DNA from: JADLBR01 sp020847615
GTDB taxonomy: Bacteria > Verrucomicrobiota > Verrucomicrobiia > JADLBR01
Reading direction: 5' to 3'
NCBI GenBank assembly: GCA_026646655.1
Contig: JAPKHT010000006.1
Location: 19,873 to 83,872 of the forward strand
DNA: 64,000 bases
Position 1 is the stretch's first letter. Each line of letters starts with the position of its first letter. A program made the position numbers and the translations under genes. The notes under the pieces are model-generated. The model had not been told where the DNA came from. It searched no databases and saw only the letters and a list, made by a program, of their open reading frames with translations. This document shows positions 39,570 through 50,400 of this stretch, in pieces.

Positions 39570-42080
39570 GTGCCCCCCGACACCTCCACCCCCATGATGC
39601 AGCAGTACCAGAGGCTCAAGGCCCAGGTGCCGCACGGCGCACTCATGCTCTTCCGCCTCGGCGATTTCTACGAGATGTTCTTCGACGACGCGAAGACCGG
39701 CGCGCGCGTCCTCGGCCTCACCCTGACCCAGCGCAATGGCGTCCCGATGTGCGGGCTCCCCTATCACGCGGCCACGCCCTACATCTCCCGCCTCATCAAC
39801 GCCGGTCACCGCGTCGCGGTCTGCGACCAGATGGAGACCCCAAGGCCCGGCCAGATGGTCCGGCGCGAGATCACCCAGATCATCTCCCCGGGCAGCGTCG
39901 TCGAACTCGAGTCCCTCGACTCCCGCCGCGCCAACTACCTCGCCTCGGTCTGTCCCGCCGACGGCCGCTTCGGCTTCGCCTTCCTCGACACCTCCACCGG
40001 CGATTTCCGGCTCACCGAATTGCCGGACGCGCGGCACCTCGCAGACGAACTCGCCAAGATCGCCCCCGCCGAGATCGTCATCCCCGATGGATGGGATCCC
40101 GATGCCGCGCTCGCGAACGGGCGCGCCCCCCTGTCGCGGCACGATGGCTGGGCCTTCCAGTTCGATGCCGCCTTCGCCTCCCTCCGCGAGCACTTCCACA
40201 CCCAGTCCCTGGACGGGTTCGGATGCGCCGAGATGCCCCTCGCCATCGGGGCCGCCGGCGGCCTGCTCCACTACGTCCGCAACACCCTCCGCCGCTCGCT
40301 CGCTCACGTCCAGGCGCTCTCCGTCTACAACCCCACCCACTTCATGATCCTCGACGAGACGACGCGCCGCGCGCTCGAACTCACCGAGCCACTCCGCCAC
40401 GGCACCCCCCGCGAGACCACCCTGCTCGGCACCCTCGACCGCACCTGCACGGGCATGGGCGCGCGCAGGCTCCGCGATTGGATCCTCCACCCACTCCTCC
40501 AGCAGGACCATATCGTCGCGCGCCAATCCGCCATAGGACGCCTCGCCGAGGACGAATTTCCGCTGGAGTCCCTCCGCGCCCGCCTCGGCGAGATCCCCGA
40601 CATCGAGCGCGGCACCGGGCGCCTGTCCCAGGGGTCGGGCGGCGGCCGCGACCTCCTCGCGCTCGCCCACGGCCTCGGCCAGATCCCCGCCATCCGCGAG
40701 ATGCTCGCAACTCCCGGAGCCAAGCTCATCGACTCCATCCGCGACGACCTCGACACGCTCGAACCCGTCGTCTCCCTCATCGCGCGCGCGATCGACCCGG
40801 CGTGCCCACCCCACCTCCGCGACGGCGGCGTCATCGCCGATGGCTACGATCCCCCCCTCGACGAACTCCGATCCCTCGCCCGCGACAGCAAGGACTGGAT
40901 CGCCCGCCTCCAGCAACAGGAACAGGAGCGCACGGGCATCAGATCCCTGAAGATCCGCTTCAATTCGGTGTTCGGCTATTTCATCGAGGTCTCGCACGCC
41001 AATGCCGCGAGCGTGCCCCCCGATTACCACCGCAAGCAGACCACCGCCAACACCGAGCGCTTCGTCACGCCCGAACTCAAGGAGATGGAGGCGCGCATCA
41101 CCGGCGCCGAAGAGAAGGCCCGCGCCCTCGAGGCCGACCTTTTCCGGAAGATCCGCGATGAGGTCCTCGCTCACACCTCCGCCATCCAGCAGAACGCCGA
41201 CCGCATCGCCGCGCTCGACGCCCTCGCATCCCTCGCCCACGTCGCCCGCGCCCGCGACTACCGGCGACCGGAGATCCTCGCGGAACCCTGCATCGAGATC
41301 GGCGATGGCCGCCACCCGGTGCTCGAGCACCTCAGCCTCGACGAGCGCTTCGTCCCCAACGACACCGCCCTCTCCCCCTCCTCTCGCCTGATCATCCTCA
41401 CCGGCCCCAACATGGCCGGGAAAAGCACGTACCTCCGCCAGGTCGCCCTCCTCGCCCTCATGGCGCACGTGGGCTCGTTCATCCCCGCGCGCTCCGCCCG
41501 CATCGGGCTCATCGACCGCATCTTCACGCGCGTCGGGGCCTCCGACGACCTCTCCCGCGGCCAGAGCACGTTCATGGTCGAGATGAACGAGACCGCCAAT
41601 ATCCTCCACAACGCCACCGAGCGTAGCCTCGTCGTTCTCGACGAGATCGGGCGCGGCACCAGCACCTTCGATGGCCTCTCCATCGCGTGGGCCGTGGCCG
41701 AGCACCTCCACGACCGCATCGGCGCCCTCACGCTGTTCGCGACCCACTACCACGAGACCTCCCGCCTCGCGCGCGAACTCCGGGCTTCCAAGATGATGAA
41801 CGTCGCAGTCCGGGAGTGGAACGACCAGGTCGTCTTCCTCCGCAAGATCGTCGAGGGCGCCACGGACAAGAGCTACGGCATCCAGGTCGCGCGCCTCGCC
41901 GGACTGCCCAAAGAGGTCCTGGACCGCGCCAAGGGCCTCCTACGTCAACTCGAGGAGGGCCAGATCGCCGCGGACGCCCTCGCCGAAACGTCCGCCCCCG
42001 CCGAGGCCCGCCCCAAGAAGCGCCGCAAGGGCGCCCGGCGCAACGCAACGGGCGGCCAGATGGACCTCTTTGCGGACTGA
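39570..42080 (+). CDS. mutS: DNA mismatch repair protein MutS
   Basis: 836 residues from GTG 39570. Recognises mismatches and small loops and signals repair through its ATPase. Mismatch-binding domain at the start (GDFYEMFFDDAKTGARVL, with the FYE motif that stacks on the mismatch), then connector, core and clamp domains, Walker A GPNMAGKST at 612-620, the signature STFMVEMNETANIL, Walker B LVVLDEIGRGTSTFDG, and the helix-turn-helix end. A short disordered tail (KKRRKGARRN) ends in QMDLF, a likely beta-clamp-binding motif. Confidence 0.97.
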   Translation: MPPDTSTPMMQQYQRLKAQVPHGALMLFRLGDFYEMFFDDAKTGARVLGLTLTQRNGVPMCGLPYHAATPYISRLINAGHRVAVCDQMETPRPGQMVRREITQIISPGSVVELESLDSRRANYLASVCPADGRFGFAFLDTSTGDFRLTELPDARHLADELAKIAPAEIVIPDGWDPDAALANGRAPLSRHDGWAFQFDAAFASLREHFHTQSLDGFGCAEMPLAIGAAGGLLHYVRNTLRRSLAHVQALSVYNPTHFMILDETTRRALELTEPLRHGTPRETTLLGTLDRTCTGMGARRLRDWILHPLLQQDHIVARQSAIGRLAEDEFPLESLRARLGEIPDIERGTGRLSQGSGGGRDLLALAHGLGQIPAIREMLATPGAKLIDSIRDDLDTLEPVVSLIARAIDPACPPHLRDGGVIADGYDPPLDELRSLARDSKDWIARLQQQEQERTGIRSLKIRFNSVFGYFIEVSHANAASVPPDYHRKQTTANTERFVTPELKEMEARITGAEEKARALEADLFRKIRDEVLAHTSAIQQNADRIAALDALASLAHVARARDYRRPEILAEPCIEIGDGRHPVLEHLSLDERFVPNDTALSPSSRLIILTGPNMAGKSTYLRQVALLALMAHVGSFIPARSARIGLIDRIFTRVGASDDLSRGQSTFMVEMNETANILHNATERSLVVLDEIGRGTSTFDGLSIAWAVAEHLHDRIGALTLFATHYHETSRLARELRASKMMNVAVREWNDQVVFLRKIVEGATDKSYGIQVARLAGLPKEVLDRAKGLLRQLEEGQIAADALAETSAPAEARPKKRRKGARRNATGGQMDLFAD

Positions 42081-42317
42081 CTTTCCGGAGTGTGGATGCC
42101 GCCCGCGGGCGCAGCCCCAGCCTCCCGTCTCGCCGCACGGCGCGGCAAGGCCAGTCGCAGAGGAGGGCGACGAGCCGCGACGTCACGATAAGCCAACCGC
42201 GCTTCGCGAGGGGAAAGCGGCCCATTCGCGCCCCGGGTTTTCGTTCGGGGCGCCTCGGCAACGGAGGCCTGATTCGCGGTTTGAAAAGAGCGGTTGTCGC
42301 AGGCAGGATCTGCGCCC

Positions 42318-45300
42318 GTGAACCATGTCACCCCATCGCGCAAGCGCCTGGCCTGGTCGGTCGCCGCCGGCCTGTGCGCGGTCCTGTCGTCCGGCGCCGG
42401 CCGCGCGACATCGTTTGTGATAGAGGCGGAATCGCTCGAGGTGCAGGGCGACCTGCTGCCCACCCGCGACTTTGGCCACGGGGCGCGCGAGTACCTCTCG
42501 TCTCCGTCGCCTTCTCCGTCGCCGGCAGCGGGCGCGGTGGAGCTCCCGCACGCGGGCCGCTGGCGGCTCTGGGTGCGTAGCAAGGACTACCCGAAGGACC
42601 GTCCCGGCACGCGCAACTTCACCGTGCGCGTCGGCGCAAAGCCATCGGAAAAAGTGTTCGGACGCCACGGGCAGGAGGGCATGGAGGGCTGGCTCTGGGA
42701 GGACGGTGGCGAGTTCGATCTGCAGGCGGGCCCGAACCTCATCGTCATCGGCGAGAAATGCACGCCCTTCGCCCGGTGCGACGCGCTGATGCTAACCGAC
42801 AACATGTCGTTCCAGCCCCAGGACCCACCGTGGAAGCTGCGGCAGCCTCCGGCCAAGATGGTTCCCGTGGAGATCAGGCGTCCGCTCGCTTCCGGTTCCG
42901 ATCCCGAGCCGCTCCAGGCCATCGAGCCCGCCCCAGTGGCCTCGCTGCGCTCCGAGACCATGCGCCTGGATTTTCATCGCGCCGGCCCGGTGATCGCGCT
43001 GCAGCCGGCCGTGCGGGCCGGAGACAAATGGGTGCCTCTCGCCGCCGACCCATCGGCGGAGAGCTACCGGGTCCTGTTTCGCCCGAGGGACAAGGATCCG
43101 CGCATCAACGCCGGCGTCCATCCATCCTGGGATATGAGCTTTGCCGCTCCGGCCGACGTGGGCGCGGGCGGCGCGTGGGTCCGCACGACCGACGCGACGC
43201 CGACCACGCCGTGGGCCGCAGGCAAGTGTTTCGCGCTGCGTCCGTCGGCGGCCACGGCCGTGGACGCGCGCACCGTGGAGCTGGAGTTTCCACCAACGCC
43301 AGTGGGCCGACTCAAGGCAACGTGGCGGCTGGCCGAACAGCCCGCCGGGGCGGCGGTGTCTTTGGAATTTGCCCCTTCAGTCGGCGGCCATTTCTCGCTC
43401 GGCTATCACGGCAGCGTGGCGGCGGCGCCGGCCGACCTCGATTTCCTGCTCTTGCCCTTCATGTTTCACGGAAAGCGGTTCCCATCGCGTCCGGTGACCC
43501 TGCTCAACGCCCTGACGCCCACCCCGATGGCGCTCGTCAATCGCGCCGGCGCATCGTATGCGCTCGTCGCCGAGCCGGCGGAACTCCCGTTCGAGTGGGC
43601 GTCCGCCACGAACTCGCGCTACGCGCTCGGCATCCGCAACCAGAACGCCCAGGCGCAGCCGCTCCTCTACACGCCCGTCCTCGGCCAGCCGGGCAGCGTC
43701 TGCGAGTCGGGCGCGCCCGTGCGCGGGCGATTCCGCGTCTGGATCCAACCGGGCGACTGGTTCGCCGCCTACCGCGGCGTCGCCGAGCAGGTCTTCGGGC
43801 TCAATGACTACCGCCGCCCAACCACCAGTTCGCTCTCGGATGCGGCGATCAACCTGTTCGACCTGCTGCGCAACGAGAGATCCGGCGGCTGGGACGCCCG
43901 GGGCAAGGGCTCGTGGAACATCGAGAGCCGGAACATCTCCAGCCACGCCTCGCCCCTGACGTTCCTCAGCTACTACCTGCTGACCGGCGACGAGGAGTTC
44001 TATAACAAGTTCGCGCGGCCCGCCCTAGAGTTCCTGCTGTCGCGGCCGGGCGCGCACTTCGGCGCGGAACCCGAGATCGGCGACAATTACTACCAGCACC
44101 AGACGATGCGCGGCCCCGTGTCGGTGTACGGCGCGGCGACGTTCGCGGGCGCTCTGGCGATGACGCACGGCCGCACGCCCGCCTTCGGGGAGTGCTGCCT
44201 GAAGCCCGATGGCACCCCGCGCGTCACGCACGGCTACAGCCACGTGCAGCCCTTCGAGGACGCCCTGGCGCTCTACCGGCTCACGGGAGAGACTCGCTGG
44301 CGCGACATGGCCGTGACCGGCGCGGACGCCTACATCGCGGAGAACCTCCGGAAGCTCCCGACAAAGGATCTCGGCACGATGCCGTTCATCAACATGAGCT
44401 TCGTGCCCGACTGGGAGGGCCTGCTGCACGTCCACGACGCGACGGGCGAACGGCGTTTCCGCGATGCGTCGGTCTCGGCGGCGCGCTGGCTGCTGACCAC
44501 GCTGTGGGTCCAGCCACCGGTTCCCGCGGGCGAAGTGACGATCCACCCCGGCGGGCGGCATGATCACGCGCGGCACATCTGGTATCTCGGCGACAAGCGG
44601 TACCGCCTCGGGGTGGTCGAGGGCGAACGGATGACGAGCGACCCGGACGCGAAGTTCGACCTGCCGCCGACGCCGCTGCCCGAGAAGCGCCTGCCCGCCT
44701 GGCAGGCCAGCAACGTCGGCCTCGGCCTGGAGCAACCATGCACCTACACCCGCCGTGGCAATCACGCCAACATCCTCATGAGCACGTGGGCGCCAAACCT
44801 CCTCAGGCTCGCGACATTGGCCCAGGAGCCGCTCTTCCGCACCGCCGCACGCAACGCCACCATCGGCCGCTTCGGGAATTACCCCGGCTACTATCTAGAC
44901 GGGATGACCGACCAATACCAGCGACCCGACTACCCGATCGTCGGGCCGGACGTGACGACGATCTATCACCACCACATCCCACCTTTCGCGGCCTACGTTC
45001 TGGATTACCTTTTCACCGACGCAGAAGTGCGCTCGGAGGGCGCGATCCAGTTCCCTGCGGTGCGCCAGTGCGGCTACGTGTGGTTTGACGCCAGGCTTCG
45101 CGGGCATGCCCCGGGCGCGGTGTACGGCCAGCCGGCGTGGCCGTGGCTGCATCGCACGGCGGCAACCGTGGACACGCCCAACGTGGATCGGGTGCTCGCG
45201 CACGGCGACGGGAAGTTCCACGTCGTGCTGCTCAATCAGGTCCGCGAGCCCCAGAAGGTGTGCGTGAAGCTCGACGCGCGGGCGCTGGGCCGCGACGTGG

Positions 45301-45770
45301 GAGGCGCGTGGGTGTGGGTGCGACAGGAAAACCGGAGATCGTGGCCAAAGAAGGCGAAGGACGGGGTCGTTTCGCTGGAGCTGGCCCCGCTGGGCATAGC
45401 CGCGCTCACCCTCGATGGCGTGAAGATCGACGTGTCGACTCATCGGGCGGCGCCGCCCGCGAAGCTCGCGCTGCCGACCGAACCCGCGCTGCGCCGCCAG
45501 CCGATCGACGGAACGAAGCTCGAGGCCATCGGCACGGAGATCGTCGTGCCGCCATTCACCTGGCGCGACCTCTTCGTCTACGTCGCGGCCAAGATCGGCG
45601 AGTGCCAATCCGCGACGCTGCGCTATCGCGTCGGCGACGGCCCGGAGCGGCAGGCGACTGCGGAGCGGTTCCCGTGGGAATTCTCCGTGCGCGTGGACGA
45701 CATGCGGGGGCCGGTGACTTGGGCCGTGGACGTGACCCTGGCGGACGGACGGGTCGTGCGGGCGCCATAG
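42318..45770 (+). CDS. Large exported protein with (alpha/alpha) barrel-like central domain
   Basis: About 1150 residues from GTG 42318; the alternative start at 42294 adds 8 residues. Signal peptide LAWSVAAGLCAVLSSGAGRA. Three regions are visible: an N-terminal beta-sandwich (about 25-180) starting SFVIEAESLEVQGD, like carbohydrate-binding modules; a middle beta-rich part; and from about 490 a helical barrel-like part with aromatic and His clusters (SSHASPLTFLSYYLLTGDEE, DNYYQHQTMRG, HGYSHVQPFEDALALYRLTG, WEGLLHVHDATGERRFRDAS, VTTIYHHHIPPFAAYVLDYL) as in polysaccharide lyases or family 127/88 hydrolases. Ends in a beta domain. I infer polysaccharide degradation; the family is not identified. 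The gene's purine-rich wobble use differs somewhat from its neighbours. Confidence 0.8.
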   Translation: MNHVTPSRKRLAWSVAAGLCAVLSSGAGRATSFVIEAESLEVQGDLLPTRDFGHGAREYLSSPSPSPSPAAGAVELPHAGRWRLWVRSKDYPKDRPGTRNFTVRVGAKPSEKVFGRHGQEGMEGWLWEDGGEFDLQAGPNLIVIGEKCTPFARCDALMLTDNMSFQPQDPPWKLRQPPAKMVPVEIRRPLASGSDPEPLQAIEPAPVASLRSETMRLDFHRAGPVIALQPAVRAGDKWVPLAADPSAESYRVLFRPRDKDPRINAGVHPSWDMSFAAPADVGAGGAWVRTTDATPTTPWAAGKCFALRPSAATAVDARTVELEFPPTPVGRLKATWRLAEQPAGAAVSLEFAPSVGGHFSLGYHGSVAAAPADLDFLLLPFMFHGKRFPSRPVTLLNALTPTPMALVNRAGASYALVAEPAELPFEWASATNSRYALGIRNQNAQAQPLLYTPVLGQPGSVCESGAPVRGRFRVWIQPGDWFAAYRGVAEQVFGLNDYRRPTTSSLSDAAINLFDLLRNERSGGWDARGKGSWNIESRNISSHASPLTFLSYYLLTGDEEFYNKFARPALEFLLSRPGAHFGAEPEIGDNYYQHQTMRGPVSVYGAATFAGALAMTHGRTPAFGECCLKPDGTPRVTHGYSHVQPFEDALALYRLTGETRWRDMAVTGADAYIAENLRKLPTKDLGTMPFINMSFVPDWEGLLHVHDATGERRFRDASVSAARWLLTTLWVQPPVPAGEVTIHPGGRHDHARHIWYLGDKRYRLGVVEGERMTSDPDAKFDLPPTPLPEKRLPAWQASNVGLGLEQPCTYTRRGNHANILMSTWAPNLLRLATLAQEPLFRTAARNATIGRFGNYPGYYLDGMTDQYQRPDYPIVGPDVTTIYHHHIPPFAAYVLDYLFTDAEVRSEGAIQFPAVRQCGYVWFDARLRGHAPGAVYGQPAWPWLHRTAATVDTPNVDRVLAHGDGKFHVVLLNQVREPQKVCVKLDARALGRDVGGAWVWVRQENRRSWPKKAKDGVVSLELAPLGIAALTLDGVKIDVSTHRAAPPAKLALPTEPALRRQPIDGTKLEAIGTEIVVPPFTWRDLFVYVAAKIGECQSATLRYRVGDGPERQATAERFPWEFSVRVDDMRGPVTWAVDVTLADGRVVRAP

Positions 45771-45807
45771 TCGACAACCGCGACGCTGGCCGCCGGCGGC
45801 GCGGTCT

Positions 45808-46695
45808 CTACTCCTCGTCCGGCGCCCGCGCGAGCAGTTCCTCAAGCGCGTCGGCAGGCGCGCGCTCGCCCGCCAGCACCGCCGCCACCTGATCGACCAG
45901 CGGCGCGCGCAAACCTCGCCGCGCCGCGAGTTGCTTCAGCGCCCTCGCGGTCGTGACCCCCTCCGCCACGCCGCCCAGCGTCCGCTCGATCTCCGCCAGC
46001 GCGTCCCCTCGCGACAGCGCAAGGCCCACGCGCCGATTGCGGCTCTGATCCCCATAGCAGGTGAGCATCAGGTCGCCCGCCCCACTGAGGCCCATGAATG
46101 TCTCCGGCCTCCCCCCCAGGGCCTCGCCCAGCCGCCGCATCTCCGCCAGCGCCCGCGTCACCATCGCCGCAAGGCTGTTGTCCCCGAGCCCCAGCCCGCT
46201 GCACAGCCCCGCGCCGATCGCATAGACGTTCTTCATCGCGCCACCCAACTCCACCCCGGTCAGATCCGCGGATCGGTACACCCGGAAATTCCGCCGGTGG
46301 AAGAGCTCCTGGACCGCGCGCGCCACGCCCTCGTCCGAGCTGGCCGCAACCACCGCCGTCGGCACCCCGGCCTCGACCTCCTTCGCGAAACTCGGCCCCG
46401 AGAGCGCCGCCACGCGGCACCCGGGCCAAGCGTCGCACACGATCTCGCTCACCCGCCGAAAACCCTCCGGCTCGATGCCCTTCACCACGCTCACCACCGG
46501 GCACGGCGCCGGGGCCCACCGCGGCAGCGCCCCGGCGAGGAACTTCGAGGGGATCGCCAGCACCGCGAGATCCACGCCCTCGGCCCACCGCGTCGGATCG
46601 CCCACGTCGGACCAGTTCACCTCATGGCCCGCGCCACGCAACATCCTCCCCAGCGCCCCGCCCCACGCGCCCGCACCCAACACCTGGACCCTCAC
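45808..46695 (-). CDS. gpsA: Glycerol-3-phosphate dehydrogenase [NAD(P)+]
   Basis: 295 residues (slightly short of the usual 330) from GTG 46695, overlapping the plsY TGA as GTGA. Makes sn-glycerol-3-phosphate from dihydroxyacetone phosphate for phospholipids. NAD site GAGAWGGALG (7-16), VVSVVKGIEPEG, LSGPSFAKEV, the catalytic-lysine segment GGAMKNVYAIGAGLCSGLGL, and AGDLMLTC with the substrate-binding SRNRRVG. Directly follows plsY, the enzyme that uses its product. Confidence 0.95.
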   Translation of the reverse strand: MRVQVLGAGAWGGALGRMLRGAGHEVNWSDVGDPTRWAEGVDLAVLAIPSKFLAGALPRWAPAPCPVVSVVKGIEPEGFRRVSEIVCDAWPGCRVAALSGPSFAKEVEAGVPTAVVAASSDEGVARAVQELFHRRNFRVYRSADLTGVELGGAMKNVYAIGAGLCSGLGLGDNSLAAMVTRALAEMRRLGEALGGRPETFMGLSGAGDLMLTCYGDQSRNRRVGLALSRGDALAEIERTLGGVAEGVTTARALKQLAARRGLRAPLVDQVAAVLAGERAPADALEELLARAPDEE

Positions 46696-47357
46696 GCCGC
46701 TCCCTCCTGCTCCCTATTCTTCTGAAATGCCCTGGGCTCCTCGCCCCGCAACAGCCGCCCGATGTTCGCGCGGTGCCTGACCACCGCAAGCACCCCAAGC
46801 GCCACGCAAGACCAGCCCAGCGCGCCCGGCCCATATCGCCACATCCCCGCCGCGCCCAGCACCACCGCCGCCCCGATCGACGCCAGCGACACGATCCTCG
46901 ACGCCGCGAACACCACCAACCATGTCCCGAACGCCCACAGGAACGCACCGGGCAGCGCCGCCAGCAGCACGCCCGCGCTCGTCGCTATCCCCTTGCCTCC
47001 CCTCCACCCCAGCCAAGGGCAGAAGTTGTGCCCCAGCACGGCCCCCACCCCAAACACGATCCCCCGCCACTCCACGCCATCCAGGATCCCCGGGGCCATT
47101 CGCCCCACCAGCCAATCGACGCCCAGGACCCCTCCCACGCCCTTGAGCGCATCCAGCAAAAGAACCAGCCCACCCCACCCCTTGCCCAGCACCCTCCCCA
47201 CGTTGGTCGCGCCGATGTTCCCGCTGCCATGCCGCCGCACGTCCACGCCTTTCGCCCGCCCCACCACGTAGCCCCAGGGAACCGATCCGACCAGGAACGC
47301 GCACGCGGCACCGCCCGCCAACCAACCAATGATCGCGCCCAATCCGGATTCCATCAT
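46692..47357 (-). CDS. plsY: Acyl-phosphate:glycerol-3-phosphate acyltransferase
   Basis: 221 residues from ATG 47357 (47354 also possible). Polytopic inner-membrane enzyme forming lysophosphatidic acid. The three PlsY motifs are present: GSVPWGYVVGR, VDVRRHGSGNIGATNVGRVLG (with the SGNxGATN core), and GHNFCPWLGWRGGKGIATS. Operon with gpsA, so glycerol-3-phosphate production and its first acylation are coupled. The 30 extra residues of a longer frame to 47447 are not supported. Confidence 0.95.
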   Translation of the reverse strand: MMESGLGAIIGWLAGGAACAFLVGSVPWGYVVGRAKGVDVRRHGSGNIGATNVGRVLGKGWGGLVLLLDALKGVGGVLGVDWLVGRMAPGILDGVEWRGIVFGVGAVLGHNFCPWLGWRGGKGIATSAGVLLAALPGAFLWAFGTWLVVFAASRIVSLASIGAAVVLGAAGMWRYGPGALGWSCVALGVLAVVRHRANIGRLLRGEEPRAFQKNREQEGAA

Positions 47358-47486
47358 CCCCGCATGGTGCCCACGACACCCCTCCCCCGGCAAGCCGATC
47401 AAACTGCCCCAATCACGCGCACCGTGGGCCCGCAGCCCACGGGCCAATCCATCGCGCTTGATCCTGCCGCGCCATGTCGCAACACC

Positions 47487-50400
47487 TCAGGGCATCCACT
47501 CCAGCCGCCAGAACTTGGATCGGCCAATGGACGCCGGCACCGCGACCGTCACCTCGTCCCCCGCCGAGAAATACTCCCCCTCATCCGCCCACGGTCCCAC
47601 GAGGTCCGTGCTGCTCTGCAGCAGGTACGTCTGGCCGGGTGAAGTCCGGAACCGCAACGTCATGTCACCGCCCCCACCCGGACCGGTGATGCCCATCGCC
47701 CTCAATCCCGACCGCCTGTCCCGCGGATCGCTCCCGCTCCGCCACTCGTCCCGATCGGAGATGCCATCGCGATCGTGGTCGCTGCCCCCGTCGCACGCGG
47801 CCAAATCGCCAAACGTCTCTGCCTCCCACAAGTCGGGGATGCCGTCCCCATCGGTGTCCTCGGATACCCTGACGTAGCCCAACACGTCGGTGATCGTCAC
47901 GTTGTCGATCACCGCATCCTCGTCATTGCCAGAGTTGGTGAAGTTGAACGTGTCCGCCCACGGCAGATTCGTGGTGCCGACGGCATAGGTGGCCCTGTCG
48001 GCCAGGGTGTTCCCGTCGACCGTCACCGAGTACGTGTTCGGCCCGAAGTCCTGAAAGAACTCGATGCGATGCCAAGTCTGCATCGCAAGGCCATTGGTGT
48101 GGTAGGTCGTGCCCCACGGCCCCCGCACCCCGACCCGCCAGGTGGCCGCGTCGAACTGCGCCAGCACAAGCTGCACCTCGCTCCGGCTCGTGGTGCCCTG
48201 CGACAGAAAAACGCGGAACTCGGCATTGCTCGAAGCGGTGCGATCCGCCAGATACGCATCGAACGCGGCCGTCCCATATCGCCGTCGGCCGGGAAATTTG
48301 AAACCGTATATCTGGCTCACGTTGCCAGGCTCATCCCGAAAGTACGCGCTGCGCGCCGAGCCCGGTGCCGTCGGCGAGTTGGTCACGAACGCCGTCGGCT
48401 TGTATGTCGCCCCGGTCGGCCCCGCCCAGCGGCTGTCATTGGTCAGATTGTGCCCCAGCGCCATGGCTTCAAAGTCCGCATGAAGCCGCATGGTCGAATA
48501 GGCATTCCCCGCCACGTCCAGCATATTGGAAAAGCCGACCGCCGCCAATCCGCCGGTCGCCGACGGCGGCACCGTGTACCGGTAGCCGAAGATCCCACCG
48601 GCCAGGGATTCGAAAGACCCCAGTCCGCCTGTCTCAACCGCGACGTCCGGATCGGACGCTAGCGGCTCCGTCGTCGCGAAATGCAGCCTCACGGATTGCC
48701 CCGGCAAAACGACTTGCGGGGCCACCCACAACTGGGTCGCGAAGGGGACCGTGTAATCCGTCACGATGAGATTCGTCACCGCCGACCGGTTCCCCGCCCA
48801 GTCGCTCAATTGGACAACCACCGGCAAAGGACCCTCAGGATCCAGCGTCTCGCTCACCTGCTGGCGCCAGATCACCGGATTCGTCGTCGTGAGGAGGCTC
48901 GGCAACCTATTGGTCGAGGCCAGGCCGTTCCACTTCAGCGGGAACCACGGGTCGGCGCGCGCCCCAATCATCACGCGCTGGTTGGTCAGGCCCACCGGCT
49001 CGGACGGCACCAGGTGCAGGAACAGCCAGTCTCCCGCCTTGTTCGCCGCCTTGGGGATCAGGCCCCCGAGCATCGTGCTGTTCGTCCCCGTGAGGACCGA
49101 GAGATGCACCGCCACGGGTGCCACCGTATCCGCCGGCGGCACGACATCCACCAAGACCGGCTCGCTGCACACCTCGCCGCTCCCCATCTGCGCGACCGCG
49201 CGCACGACGCTTCGGCCGGGACCCAGGAGGCTCGCGGGCACATTCGCCACCCCGCCCGAGACACCCAGGACCGCCAGGACGCGCGAGCCCTTTCGCAATT
49301 CCACCGAAGCGGCCGCGCCACCGCTTGGCGTCACGGTCAGACTGGCGGTCCCCCCGGGCTGTATGAGCTGCGACGCCGGCGTCACGACCACGTCCTCGCC
49401 ATGGTTGTTCACGCGGAAATGCCTCAGCTGCGCCCCCTGCGTCCTCACGCCAGACTTCTCGTACCCCACGAACAATGCCGTGTGCCAGCCGTCCGCAATG
49501 CTGCTCGTGTCCACCCCAAACTGACCGCCCGGCGCCGCGCTCTGGTGCAGCGCGCCATCGAGAAACAGGTCCACCCCCTCGATTCCGTTTGAGAAGGTCG
49601 TGCTCACCTCCGGAGTCACGTTCAGGACACCGGCCGCCATCTGGCCATCGACCAATCCCGTCACCGTGACCACCGGAATGATCGCGTGGGCCCGACACAG
49701 GGGATCCCCCATCAACAGAAGATGGTACGGATACTGGACCGCCTGATGGAACGCCTCGCCGACCGTGGCGCCCCTGGCGTAGTGCGCGTGCATCCGCGCC
49801 GCCGGAAACTTGCCCGAAATGGCAAACGGCTCGGTGACGGTGCCCGACGTCCCTCCAACCCCAAGCCCACTGTGCTGCGTCATGCGAAACTGCCCGATGC
49901 CCGAGTAGTCCATGATCCCGCTCCAGCTGGTCAATGACTCCGCGATGCTCCCGGGCAAATACTCGGACCCCGCGGGGAGATACGGCGCCGCCGCGCCCAT
50001 GACCGCCCCCAGGACATTGCTCTTATTGCTCAAGGAATATGGCGATGGGTTGCCGGCCAGAATCTGGGATGCGATGCCCAGGCCAGCCAATTCCGTCGCC
50101 GTGGCGCTGAACTGACCCGAGCGCGTCGTGCCGCGGACATCCGCGTTTGCGTCCATGTAGACAGTGCCCGACGGCCTCGAACCATCCGCCGACAGCGACC
50201 GCGCCAGCATGTTCGTGACGTCCTCCACGGTCGAGCCCATCGCGTCGGACCAGCCGAGGACCATGGACATGTAATAGGATCGTTGCGCAGCCCCCCACTT
50301 CGCCGCACGGGTCACGTTCGTGGTCCAGGTGTCGGGACTCGCCGTTAGCGCGAAACCCCGAAAGCACAGGTTCGCCGACGACATGTTCGAGGCCGTATTC

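Noticed and set aside
42228..42253. Hairpin with 8-bp stem GCGCCCCG after mutS as a terminator
   Set aside because: No T tract follows and the stem is of a size expected by chance in this GC-rich DNA.
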